DNA of 64,000 nucleotides from Trichomonas vaginalis G3 (taxonomy: Eukaryota; Parabasalia; Trichomonadida; Trichomonadidae), in NCBI RefSeq assembly GCF_026262505.1, contig NC_067203.1:27199411-27263410 (forward strand), in the 5' to 3' direction. Shown here piece by piece: positions 10,240-19,870 of the stretch (position 1 is the first letter of the stretch; each line of letters opens with the position of its first letter). The translations under genes and the position numbers were made by a program. The notes under the pieces were generated by a model. That model had not been told where the DNA came from. It searched no databases and saw only the letters and a program-made list of their open reading frames with translations.

Positions 10240-11052
10240 TCACTTCTTTGATTGTTCAAGATCCAATATTTTTAGGAATAATATGTCGTTCATTTTTTCC
10301 AACTTCTTATTTTGTTCCTGCATCTCTTCCAATGTTGCTTTTAGCTTTTGAAATTCAATCATTACTGCGTCTGAAAATTCATCCAATTTATAGTTATTAG
10401 ATTGTTTAAATCTCTTCGTTGTTCTGGATGAAATTTTAACCGCATTATCTACATCAAAGTCATCGAAACCATCCGGGAGCATGTTACCAGATATAACCGG
10501 TAAATTTTCAGTGGATTGAATGAATGAGTCTTCGAATTCACCATGAATTACTTCATGATAGTCGTCATGATCTATTCCCGATCCAGTTACCTTTCCGTTC
10601 ATGGGAAGTCTGAATAATCTCAAAACACTGTAAACAGATGCGTCAATATAATGTTCATATTCAGGATTAAGGGTTTTAAATAACAACACGGACTTTTTCA
10701 TATCATCAACACTCATTACGTAAGGAAGTATGATATAATAACTTAAACCCAAATGTTGTGTGGAATTTTTGTTGTATGTCAAACAATATCCATCTGTGGG
10801 TATTTTCATAAATGAAGAAAATTTGTTGACAATGTCGTAAATAACATTTGTCTTATCAAACGGAATATTTTCAACATCCATATATATTTTTCGTTTGGGT
10901 TGTGATAAAACTTCAAGGGAACATGTTTCACTATTCATTATATCCGGTAGTGCCGATTGAATATCATCATAGTTGATATAGTTTTGTGATTTGTTTTCTC
11001 GGTAACTTTCTTTCAAATGTACAATAGTGATTTTTACTTGACGGGAAGTCAT
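10240..11052 (-). CDS. AEP-type DNA primase, small subunit-like
   Basis: About 270 aa. I see the three expected motifs of the archaeo-eukaryotic primase superfamily: an hhDhE-type motif (IYMDVENIP, about residue 60), a motif with Ser/His followed by strands (STQHLGLSYYIILP, about 105-118), and a third Asp motif with its usual tail (YIDASVYSVLRLFRLPMNGK, about 153-172). The D-x-x-VY-x(3)-R-x-x-R signature is typical of primases from nucleocytoviruses. A coiled coil closes the protein (about 235-268). Its role would be RNA or DNA primer synthesis for the polymerase gene next door. It sits between the RING/IBR and polymerase genes on one strand, each with its own T-rich promoter. Confidence 0.75.
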   Translation of the reverse strand: MTSRQVKITIVHLKESYRENKSQNYINYDDIQSALPDIMNSETCSLEVLSQPKRKIYMDVENIPFDKTNVIYDIVNKFSSFMKIPTDGYCLTYNKNSTQHLGLSYYIILPYVMSVDDMKKSVLLFKTLNPEYEHYIDASVYSVLRLFRLPMNGKVTGSGIDHDDYHEVIHGEFEDSFIQSTENLPVISGNMLPDGFDDFDVDNAVKISSRTTKRFKQSNNYKLDEFSDAVMIEFQKLKATLEEMQEQNKKLEKMNDILFLKILDLEQSKK

Positions 11053-11078
11053 TTCGAGCAGGAAAAAAATCATTTATT
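11053..11078 (-). promoter_or_regulatory. T-rich start-proximal promoter motif (outer element)
   Basis: On the minus strand, TGATTTTTTTCCTGCTCGAA runs directly into the primase ATG. It matches the motifs in front of the RING/IBR and polymerase genes and sets the start choice at 11052 rather than a Met seven codons upstream. Confidence 0.45.
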
Positions 11079-11665
11079 AATGTAGCATCATTAGTTATTC
11101 ACTATGAAGTCATTATAAATATATTAACTATATTGGATTCATATTTTCACAATCACATAAGCATAAGCTATATGTATCATTAACATTAACCGGTAATGGA
11201 TCGTACATACCACATCACATCAGTGATGACGCTGAATAATCCAGTCTTGGTTGGAAGAGTATTTTTAATGTATATAACCCATCTCCCATTAACAAACTTT
11301 CTTCATATCTATGAATACTCGTACCAATATTATTTCGTAATGTTGGGTTGTGACACACCCATTTCTGGGATTAGTTCCATTATAATGTACCCCAATATAT
11401 AGTAAGAGTTTGTCCATTGGGATTAATTCCTTTTTTCATCTATTCGGGAAGATCTCTTTAAACATAGAAATATAAATGCATGTCAAATGGACTCCTGATT
11501 CAGACGGTATGAAAATATATTATAATATAAATTAGGATTATGTGGTTCAAATTCAACATCTTCAAATTTAATGTTGCCTGTGGAAATTTATTCAGTTGTT
11601 CGTAAAGTAGTATATATGACGGGTTGTGTGCAACAACATCAATTTCACGTAAGAAAAAAAATCAC
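11074..11665. other. Gap without a supported gene
   Basis: About 590 bases between the primase start and the downstream end of the polymerase gene. Short frames exist on both strands but none looks coding. On the minus strand another TGATTTTTTTTCTTACGTG string occurs near 11640-11662, which resembles the element's promoter motif, so a small decayed gene may have started here. Confidence 0.35.
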
Positions 11666-12120
11666 TCATGGGCAATGCATAATTTCATTATCATTATTGA
11701 ATTCCACCTCATTACTGAATTTCAGTTCTTCGGCTATATTTTTAATTTTATGATACAACGCTAATTTTTTCGAACATAAAACTATTTGTCCTAATAATCC
11801 TGGTAAATCATTTTTATATTTTTCATATATATTTCTTTCTCCGTTAGTTTTAGCATTGTAACTAATGAAACAATTTGTTGATAACGTTTTATAAATTTTA
11901 TTCATAACATCAACCGCCGATTGATATTTTTCTATATTTCGTTTCATATCTTCCAATATTCTATTTTTATTGACTAGATTTAATGAATTGGGACCGTTTA
12001 AATCCTTATAAACGGTATATAATAGATTTACATCGTTTGGTTGATGTGTTATGAATGACTTAATTTCTCTCTCGGCCCTGTTAAATTCAGTCATGACAGT
12101 TTTCCCGCAGTGGAAATATA

Positions 12121-12146
12121 GGGTGTCCAAAGGTGTGTTTAGCACA
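12121..12146 (+). repeat. Mariner inverted repeat, left
   Basis: Begins GGGTGTCCAAAGGTGTG and pairs with 13394-13419. TA duplication directly outside. Confidence 0.9.
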
Positions 12147-12198
12147 AACCTGAATACTGCGAATAGAAATAAACAAGTTACATATATATAAAGTTTAT

Positions 12199-13215
12199 TT
12201 AAATATAATCACCATTGGATTCAATCACGCGTTCGCAGCGATCGATCCAGGCTTGAAAGACACGCTTTAAATCATCATGAGAAAATTTCTCAAATTGCTC
12301 TCTGACAAAATTTTCAAGATCATCTGGACTCGCGAATTCGCGTCCTTCAGCTCTCTTTTTTAGCGTGCCGAATAAATAAAAGTCAGAGGGTGCAATATCA
12401 GGTGAATAAATTGGGTTTGGAACAACTTTGACATTGTTTTCCAACAAGTAATTCATTACCTTATGACTTTTGTGAACTCTTGAATTATCAAAATGAATTG
12501 CAAACTTTTGTTTTTGTTGTTTGGATTTCTCAAACTCATCAGAATTGATAATTTGAGTAAGTACATTGTCAATTAGATACTGAGCATTCATCGTATTAGG
12601 TTTTTGAAGAATATCAATTGCGATGATGCCATTCACGCCCCAAAAAACCGACAACATCATCATTGGTGTGTCAATTTTTTTCTTCGGGAATGTTTGCGGA
12701 TTTTCATCCTTCGGGATCCACATGATTTTGGCTTCTGTTGCATATTGAAACCAAGACTCGTCCCCTGTTACTAAAAAGCGAAACTTCTTGGATTGATACG
12801 CACCCAATATAGAGAGGAGCTCTTTCGAAGATTGGACTCTAGATTTTTTTTGAACTGAATTAAGGTTGTGCGGAACCCAACGTGTATACGCTAGTTTGTA
12901 GTTCAAATAATTGTGCAGATAATAACTGACTGTTGTACGTGGTATCTTTGTCATCTCCTCTATCCTTCTGAGTGATGCTCTTGGGTCTTCATCTAGCGCT
13001 TGAAGAATTGCTTTGATTTTTCTTTGATCCGGCGATTTTTTGTCAATTTTTATGATGGGCGCCTTTTTGTTCATGAAGTGATACATCCTAACATGATACG
13101 TTACAGTGGAATAGCTAGGAGCATCCATACCGAAGCATTTTACCAATGTCTCGTAGATTTTTTTACAGTCTTTGCATTTTTTTGCAAGAGCGAGGATGTT
13201 TTCTTTATGATTCAT
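12199..13215 (-). CDS. Mariner transposase, 338 aa
   Basis: A DDD transposase of the mariner family, about the usual length (near 340-345 aa). An N-terminal pair of helix-turn-helix units covers about residues 1-110 (PRTTVSYYLHNYL belongs to the second). The linker motif WVPHNLN matches the family WVPHEL. The catalytic aspartates sit in VTGDESWFQ (about residue 150), IHFDNSRVHKS (about 245) and the signature YSPDIAPSDFYLF (about 274-286), giving DD34D spacing. It cuts and pastes its own inverted ends at TA sites. The frame is open from end to end, so it may still be active. The start is placed close behind the right inverted repeat, as is usual. Confidence 0.95.
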   Translation of the reverse strand: MNHKENILALAKKCKDCKKIYETLVKCFGMDAPSYSTVTYHVRMYHFMNKKAPIIKIDKKSPDQRKIKAILQALDEDPRASLRRIEEMTKIPRTTVSYYLHNYLNYKLAYTRWVPHNLNSVQKKSRVQSSKELLSILGAYQSKKFRFLVTGDESWFQYATEAKIMWIPKDENPQTFPKKKIDTPMMMLSVFWGVNGIIAIDILQKPNTMNAQYLIDNVLTQIINSDEFEKSKQQKQKFAIHFDNSRVHKSHKVMNYLLENNVKVVPNPIYSPDIAPSDFYLFGTLKKRAEGREFASPDDLENFVREQFEKFSHDDLKRVFQAWIDRCERVIESNGDYI

Positions 13216-13393
13216 TAAAAAAATAAAAAAATCCCGCCAAAATTTCCCGCGAAACCGCCTCTTGTCTCAAAATTCATTTTATATCCCGGCATGGCGCCAA
13301 AATACAACATACTCATCATATACATATATTCATATTTTTTATTATATATTTATAATCAGCATATATCTCCATTAATAGTCTCATATAGAGCAC

Positions 13394-13419
13394 TGTGCTA
13401 AACGCACCTTTGGACACCC
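13394..13419 (-). repeat. Mariner inverted repeat, right
   Basis: Reverse complement begins GGGTGTCCAAAGGTGCG. One base differs from the left end. TA duplication follows at 13420-13421. Confidence 0.9.
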
Positions 13420-15427
13420 TATATTTTTTAACATAATTTGTAGCAATTGTTTGCTGTAATTTTGTAATTAACTTATTAGCTTCCACTTGTGATATTGAAC
13501 CTTCATCGATTTGTTTGATCTCTTCTGGGTAAAGATCACCAACAATGTATAACGCGGTTGATTTACACAAACATTCCAAATAATATTTGAAGTCTAGCAA
13601 ACTAATTGCTTTTGCATTTAGCCAATCGTCATACGTAATATTAAGATTTTTCCCTATTAATTCATTTTTGAAATTTTCCTTGCTACATTCTAATTTTAAA
13701 TTATCCATAATTTCATCAATAACATAGGACCTCAATGCTATATTTCCTGTGCCATTTTTGCCTACTAGTCTCTCATCTTCTGTCTTTGAATCCAATATAA
13801 TGACATATGACATTCTCTCGCCTATTGCCGGGATGTACTTTTCTTTATGCTGGGACTCTAAACGCAAAACAATTGTTGATACTGCATTATGTTTTCCTTT
13901 TCTATAAGCCGAATTTTTGGCGAAATCTGTAATTTTAAATTCGATTGATGGTTTCTTATCAGTCTTGAAAGATGCAATATCAGAGTATGTCGTGACTATT
14001 TCACGAAATGTATCTATGATGTTTTCTATGATTAACTGCATTGGTTCATCTTTCTTAAATATAGACCATTTATTGTTCCCATTATAACTCATTAATCTTA
14101 AATCTTTCTGTAATATCATTATATGAAAGAAGTTGATAAATTTATATTGATCTCTTCTTGCTAAATCTACGCCGGTACATTTAACGTTAAAATCATGAAC
14201 GTAATCCAAATAATTTACTCCTCGATGAAGTAGGAGATCGTTGTCCAGGCGTATATATTCGCCATTCGATTGTGGGAGAACCGTTTTCTTTGGTATCCAA
14301 TATTTATTATATTCAGATTTAAGAATATTCGATTGGTCTTCATATGCATCAGGATTTGGTATTTTTGCTGATGGTGTGATGACACCGTCTTCACTCCATT
14401 TAATACCATAATATTTCTTCTTTCGGTTGAGATATCGGCATATAATGAATGAACCTTCAAATCCCAATCCAACAGGTTTCCTCTGAACTGTATCTTTTGC
14501 GAAATTTGCTAAAAGATTGTTGTGATCCAACATACAATGCATACACTGATCTATTATTTCTGGTGAGCATTTATATGGTTCGTTTTCATTTCCAGTGGTA
14601 AAGTAATTCATTATATATTCATTCATGTAATAATTTGAATCAGTATCTTGATACACAACTGTCGATTTCTTTATATTTACTTCTAATATGTCATCTGTGA
14701 TGATATTATAATTGTCATCGAATATTCTTCCTAATACATGTCTCCTTCTATTAAAGAGTAAATTCTTATCCCCTGTAAATGGTTTTATACTCAGACATCC
14801 TATGGATTCTAGATTTCGTATTTCCTTTTCGTTTTGTTTGAGGAATTTAGAGTCGATGTAAAATGTTTCGGCTTCTAAATTATTCGTAAGAAATCCAATG
14901 AGTTGACGGGCTGCGAATGTTACGGCAGCAGCGATATCCGGATCGTAATGTGCAAAGTATTCATTGTTTGAGGCTCCGTATTCTGAGTTACAAACAACTT
15001 TAATGGCTAATTGTTTAGCGTTAAACCTAATGGATCCAATTTTATCACCTATGTGTTTTGCCTTTGCAAGATCATTTTTAACTGAAGATCTCTTCGCTCT
15101 AAAATCGGAAAGCATTTTTTCTTTAAGTGAATAATGAATCGTGGGTAATCCGTCATCTCCTTTCGGGGACTGGACAAAATATATTTTCTTCATGACTGTA
15201 TTTGGTATTTGATCCATATTAACAGATTTTATGTCATTTGATTTAAATTCTGGATAAAGACGATGAAACTCTTGAATTAATTCGATTTGTTCGTCTCTGT
15301 CATCGGACATTCTATATTGATTGATTATTGATTTTAGTGTTTGTTTATCCAATTTATACTCACAATAAAATGACTCCACCACATAATCGTAATCCTTTCC
15401 ATAAACAAGATTAATCTGTTCGGACAT

Positions 15428-15455
15428 TTTATTGTGAGAGAAAAAAATAACTTCG
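15428..15455 (-). promoter_or_regulatory. T-rich start-proximal promoter motif (outer element)
   Basis: On the minus strand, GTTATTTTTTTCTCTCAC lies about 20 bases before the polymerase ATG. It is the third clear copy of the outer element's promoter motif. Confidence 0.45.
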
Positions 15456-16160
15456 AGAAGCGTTTATTTTTTCAATCGTTATTTGTAAATGACGTTTATT
15501 TCCGTCAAGTTCTATCATCGGTGGGTGTTGCAAAATTTCATTTATCCTATCGGTGACATTCTGTCCATCATAGATAGCTTGGGTAACAATACATCCGTCC
15601 GCTATTTTTCCGGTTATTGATGTACCAAATATTGAAGAGTTGTGGGATATTAAATCGAACGTAACAGGCTTTCGTACATATTAAATATTTATTCGTTTCT
15701 GTTTTATTAAAGAAACACCAATGGAGAGAGTCGATAACAATCCTACCGTAAAATTTAATATGTACGGTTATGTTATTATTTGATGATGTGCTATCGTGTG
15801 GTACTCCCAATAAAAACGTGGATGCTAGGTTGGAAGTATATTAAATTAAATGTAATAATTTCATTTGTTAATCCACTACTGGTAATTATTATACTATCAT
15901 TACCAATGTTATTCCTAGTAATACATAATGGATCTGTTGTTTGATATGTCATACCGTTGTACTGTGCGATATTATCGTGATATATGCACATTCGATTTCC
16001 ATTTTGTGAATATGCACATTCGATTTCCATTTTGTGAATATGCACAATTTAAAATCTTTACATCTCTAAATTGCATGAATTCGATAAATTTACCCATAGA
16101 GGGGCCAAATGATATTTCCGAAATTTTGTGTCGGGGGAAATGTTATATTTTTAATTGAAT
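15456..16160 (-). pseudogene. Decayed fibre-type gene remnant
   Basis: The minus strand holds short pieces that read like fibre protein: YNGMTYQTTDPLCITRNN, then IIITSSGLTNEIITFN and HVFIGSTTR. Such alternating short-strand sequence is typical of trimeric viral fibres. The remnant is broken in several places, and its length as a gene cannot be judged. It lies between the polymerase and the long Asp-box fibre gene and may be an older fibre copy. Confidence 0.4.
15982..16046. repeat. 28-bp tandem direct repeat
   Basis: Two exact 28-base copies beginning ATATGCACATTCGATTTCC (15982-16009 and 16010-16037) plus a partial third copy. They lie within the fibre remnant and are probably a slippage duplication. 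Confidence 0.8.
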
Positions 16161-16172
16161 GATTACGCAAAC

Positions 16173-18092
16173 TTAATTTGATATATAAAATTCACCACTA
16201 AAGACCATGATAACGAAGTGATTTTTACCAAATTTAGTCCAAACATCATTACTTGGCGTCACGTTATACACTAATGAAAAATTCATACAATCTAATGACA
16301 CATATACCTCTCCGTTATTATTAATAATAATCCATTTATTGTTTCCATATGCACATGTTCTCCAGTTATACCCGGTCATGTATTCATTCCATGTTGAAAG
16401 ATCTTTTGAAACTATTATACATGTGTTTAAACATACTATATAATATCCTCCACCGTAACATAACGATTCTGATGAAGAACCGGGAATAGTTCTTATAAGT
16501 GTCCAATTAGATCCATCTGTTGATCTATATAATTTTTGATATTCTATGGCTACAAATTCATTATTTGCAAATATAACTTTGCGGCATGATGTCGATGATG
16601 AATTAATATTTGAACTGGTAAATGTGTTCAAATCAGATGAATAAGATATACCACTCCAATCGTGAGTTCCGAATACCCACACACCATTACCATAAGCACA
16701 TGCGTTCCATCTACTTCTATATCCGCTACTTGTCCAGGTATTCATATCAGTTGAAGAATAAATTTGAGTATAATCGCCACATATAACAAACGTTCCGTTT
16801 CCATACGCGACGTCTCTTATCCATTTATCTACCGGTGTACTTGCTTCACTCCAAGTAAGTCCGTCATCATTAGAAAAGTGTATTGCGGAACTGTTGTTTG
16901 ATCCTACAACCCATTTACCTTTTCCATCTGTTCCAATACCAAACGGTTCAGATTTGGTGAACGAAAGTTTAGTGAATGAAAGATTTAATAAATCATAATC
17001 TTTCCAGTAAAGACCGTTTGATGTTGAAAATACAACTCTAAAACTATTTCCTTTATCAACAAAATTAACGTTATATATTTCCGCGTTTATACCCGTATCT
17101 ATTTCTGCATATGTTTCTCCATAATCTTTACTTAAATATATTACTCCATTCATTCCTATTCCTGTTGCAATCACCACATTTCGAATAGCATTAATTCCTA
17201 TGGAACCACCAGATAAACTAAATTGATTATTGTATGTCCAAGTTGTGCCAAAATCGTCAGAGTATGATAAATCACCCATAAATAATCGGTTGTTTTCATT
17301 AACCGCTATACCTTTAGTATCATCTCTTAACCTTGTTATATTTGTTTTTGATTCAATTCTATTCATTCCCTTTTCGCCGCTAGAATAATACAAATAATTT
17401 CCTAATATGTTACCATGAACCATGAAAGTCCAAGCACCGTTGTAAACCAGTAAGTTGATATTCTTTAAGTCGGTAGTCCACAATACTCCTCCATTATATG
17501 TTCCTAATATCGCTGCTTGTAAATATTGATTCCAGTAGCAGAATTTTAATGTACGATAGTTTGATGATGTATATGTTAATTCCCATGTTAAGCATGAGTC
17601 ATAAGATACATATAAATGTAGCTCGGTTCCAATTACAAATACACGTTGATTGTTCATTTCAAAAGTATTAACAAAACTAACAAATTCTTGAGTAACTGGT
17701 ATCTTTATCCATTTCGAATCGCCAAATGTTCGATAATAAAATCCATCGGAGAATACGGATACTAGTTCGGTGTATCCATCGCAACAATATGTGTTTGCAT
17801 AAATTTCATTTGGATTCGAAATAGTTTTGTTAAATTCTAGTGTCATAGCATTGAAATCAATTGGGGGTGGAAATGTCAGTGTTTGGTCTTTGAATTCAAC
17901 CGAAGCTAAATTATACGGAAATCCACTCGTTTCATATTGAAATTCATCTAAATTAGTTTTGTCGAACATAATTGAAGTTATTGAGGTTGCGTTAGTTAAA
18001 CAATTTGAAGTCATTGAAGTTACTTTATATATAATACCGGATGTGTCTTCCACTCCACGTTTAATAGTTACGTCTGATACATATAAATCATC
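16173..18092 (-). pseudogene. Outer fibre-like gene, C-terminal segment with Asp-box repeats
   Basis: About 640 codons dominated by a repeated unit of 40-60 residues with the Asp-box (BNR) type core S-x-D-x-G/N-x-T/W. Examples are YVSYDSCLTWEL, YLSKDYGETYAEI, HFSNDDGLTWSEA, YSSTDMNTWTSS and YRSTDGSNWTLI. Such repeats fold as a beta-propeller, as in sialidases and secreted or virion attachment proteins. The reading frame runs into the poly(A) end of element A, so the gene continued upstream; its earlier parts lie beyond elements A and B. A role in receptor or glycan binding at the virion surface is inferred. No sialidase active-site set was identified. Confidence 0.6.
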
Positions 18093-18123
<31 letters not shown>

Positions 18124-18165
18124 AAGTGGGGCTTCCAGGGGCTGCGCCCCTTCTAGCCCTGAAGA
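18093..18165 (+). repeat. Element A left terminal inverted repeat
   Basis: Poly(A) at 18093-18120, then GGGAAGTGGGGCTTCCA, a 13-base hairpin (GGGGC-TGC-GCCCC) and TTCTAGCCCT. It matches the right end except in the hairpin stem. Confidence 0.85.
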
Positions 18166-18291
18166 TGTTTAGTATAAATGAAGTTCTTATATACGGGTCT
18201 TCCAGGAGCTTTTCACAAATTATATATGTTTTCATGTTTTGTCACTTTTCTGTCACTTTTCAGGAAAAAACATTTTTATTATTATATATAA

Positions 18292-19047
18292 ATGAATTTT
18301 ACAAAACCACCGTTACCGTTCTTTGGAAATAAGAGTAGATGTAAAGATATTCTATTGAGAGAACTTAAGAAACTACCGAATGGTCTAACATTTGTAGATT
18401 TGTTCGGTGGAAGTTTCTATATATCCCATTTGTGCCATACAATATTCCCAGACTCAAAGATTATATGCAATGACTTCGACAACTATATGGACCGTCTCAA
18501 CATATACCAGACACAAACAATATATTGAAAGAGTTAAAAGAAAAGATACCTATAGGTAAGATGGAACGTATACCATTAGATAACAAAAATATTGTGAGAG
18601 AGGTTTTGAAAAAAGCAGAATATATAGACTGGGATAGTATATCTGCTAGACTATTATATAGTGGTTCTATAAGAGTTCATGACATTGAAACACTTATGTC
18701 AAAAGTTTTATATCTCAACTATACAAATGTTTTCAAAGAGGACATAGAAAAATATATTGAGGGTATAGAGTTTGTGAGATGTCATTGGACAGAGTTGTAT
18801 GAAAATATAAAAGACAAGGAAAATATTTTCTTTATAGTGGACCCGCCGTTCTATAACACATGGGATTTTCAATACCAAGTAGACTGGACTTTGAGAGACT
18901 CTTTAGAAACTTTAGACGTTATACATAACCATCCATGCTTTTACTTTACATCCGATAAAGTGGTTTGGAAACCGTTATGAGATGGTTAGAGGACATACAT
19001 GACTATGAGTTTATATATGACAAGATAGAATATGAGAGAGTCCTATA
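18292..19047 (+). pseudogene. Adenine-specific DNA methyltransferase (D12/Dam type), element A
   Basis: The N-terminal part reads PLPFFGNKSR and then FVDLFGGSFYIS, the AdoMet-binding motif of D12-class N6-adenine methyltransferases. Further on IFFIVDPPFYNT is the catalytic DPPY-type motif. The family methylates adenine in short DNA sites. In a mobile virus-like element it could mark its own DNA against nucleases or alter host silencing; T. vaginalis DNA is known to carry 6-methyladenine. The gene is the leftmost of the element and is preceded by a T-rich start-proximal stretch. It appears broken (two breaks or so). Confidence 0.7.
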
Positions 19048-19091
19048 AACCGGAGAAAGTGTCACAATAACGAAATTTTATTAGTAAGTAA

Positions 19092-19223
19092 ATGTGGTTT
19101 GAAATCGGATTGTTAGTTTTAGGTTTTTTCCATTGTGTCATTTATTTATTTGACGTGGCAGAAAAGTACAGAGAATATGAAGATGAACCAATGCCTGCAA
19201 ATGTTCAGTATATGTACTCGTAA
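19092..19223 (+). CDS. Small membrane protein, 43 aa (element A)
   Basis: A short frame starting MWFEIGLLVLGFFHCVIYL: an almost N-terminal membrane segment followed by a charged, Tyr-rich tail (EKYREYEDEP). It follows ATTTTATTAGTAAGTAA just before the ATG, in the style of the other element A genes. The family is not recognised. Short single-span proteins are common in virophage-like gene sets. Confidence 0.45.
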   Translation: MWFEIGLLVLGFFHCVIYLFDVAEKYREYEDEPMPANVQYMYS

Positions 19224-19246
19224 GAGATATTTTTATCTATAAATTA

Positions 19247-19610
19247 ATGGACGCACAGAACTTAGCGAATGCACAGCAACCTGGACAACCAAACCCAGAG
19301 AATATTCCAAATGAAGTTAGAATACAAACTGCAATGGCAAACTATGGTCAAGTGCCAACAGATGTACAAATGCAAACTGCCATGTCAAATGACGCTGCGT
19401 TAGGTTTGCCACCATGGTATGCAAATATGAGATGGAAAGAGTTTTTATACAAACCCTGAAGTGGGATATAAACAACTTTAGCAGATGACGCGAACACAGG
19501 AGTTGACCCAGAATATGTTTTCTACCAGAGGAGAAACAGAATGTATGAGCTCCAGTTAAAGAATGCTATGGAACTCAACAGGAAACGTAAGAGACTAGGC
19601 GGACATTAGA
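19247..19610 (+). pseudogene. Small Gln/Pro-rich virion-type protein (element A)
   Basis: Begins MDAQNLANAQQPGQPNPE and is rich in Gln, Asn and Pro, with two related stretches (IQTAMANYGQVP and MQTAMSNDAALG). The downstream part is basic (RKRKRLGG). It is preceded by ATATTTTTATC, the element A start-proximal motif. No family is recognised; a small structural or scaffolding protein is likely. The locus seems to have at least one break. Confidence 0.4.
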
Positions 19611-19626
19611 TTTTTACATATAGTAA

Positions 19627-19867
19627 ATGGGTTTCTTCAGTAAGATAGGAAACTTCTTTCGAAATGTTGGAGGTATATGGAATGGAATAAAAACCGTAGG
19701 AAGAGGAATTTGGAACGGTGTCAAAAATATTGGTAAAAGGGTAGGTCAGTTTTGTTGGTATTATACCTAAAGACCCTGAACCAGAAGAGCAAGCTCCTGT
19801 TATACAACAGCCTGAACCTGCACCACAGTCTAGTTGGCAACCAAATCCAACACCTCAACCGTATTAA
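19627..19867 (+). pseudogene. Amphipathic minor virion protein, MGFFSKIG type (element A)
   Basis: Starts MGFFSKIGNFFRNVGGIWN, a glycine-rich amphipathic helix with repeated G-x-x-x-G spacing, followed by a proline/glutamine tail (about PQPY at the end). Related starts occur at 23512 in this element and at 44958 and 45432 in element B. Amphipathic N-terminal peptides of this type can disrupt membranes in adenovirus-like virions; that role is inferred. It appears to have one break. Confidence 0.45.
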
Positions 19868-19870
19868 AAA

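Larger units (their letters stand above)
12121..13419 (-). mobile_element. Mariner-family DNA transposon
   Basis: A complete 1299-bp element. The inverted ends start GGGTGTCCAAAGGTG and match over about 26 bases with one difference. The element is flanked by the TA target duplication (12119-12120 and 13420-13421). It holds a single open transposase. T. vaginalis is known to carry a mariner of this size. It inserted into the polymerase gene of the outer element, so it is younger than that element. Intact ends, clean TA and an open transposase point to a fairly recent insertion. Confidence 0.95.
11666..15427 (-). pseudogene. Family B DNA polymerase, interrupted by a mariner
   Basis: The polymerase palm is recognisable. 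Motif B reads QLAIKVVCNSEYGASNN (near 15000) and motif C reads VVYQDTDSNYY (near 14640), which is diagnostic for family B. The parts seen cover the palm from motif B onward plus thumb-type sequence. The mariner at 12121-13419 sits inside the gene, and the last 150 codons lie on the far side at 11666-12118. The start at 15427 follows a good copy of the element's T-rich promoter motif. The palm wording looks like a nucleic-acid-primed viral polymerase rather than the protein-primed Polinton type seen in element B; that is a judgement by eye. It would have replicated the outer element together with the neighbouring primase. Confidence 0.7.
1..18092. mobile_element. Outer large-virus-like element, main segment
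   Basis: This segment and the scraps at 42957-43125 and 63710-64000 form one unit, because a single minus-strand fibre-like gene is spread over all three and is separated only by elements A and B. Parts seen: three unrecognised proteins (0-5.6 kb), a 75-aa and a membrane protein, a RING/IBR protein, an AEP primase, a family B polymerase and a fibre gene. The RING/IBR protein closely resembles a protein type common in nucleocytoviruses, so I infer an integrated large DNA virus fragment; a very large Maverick is the alternative. Apart from three insertions (mariner, A, B) and a decayed patch near 15.5-16.2 kb, most frames are long and open, with only a few breaks. Both ends lie outside the window. 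It must be older than A, B and the mariner. Confidence 0.6.

Noticed and set aside
11196-11753. Short plus-strand frames between primase and polymerase
   Set aside because: No leader motif, no similarity within the window, and they overlap the end of the polymerase gene.
18093-18120. Poly(A) tract as the tail of a retrotransposed transcript
   Set aside because: A matching poly(T) marks the other end of the same element, and both adjoin its inverted repeats.
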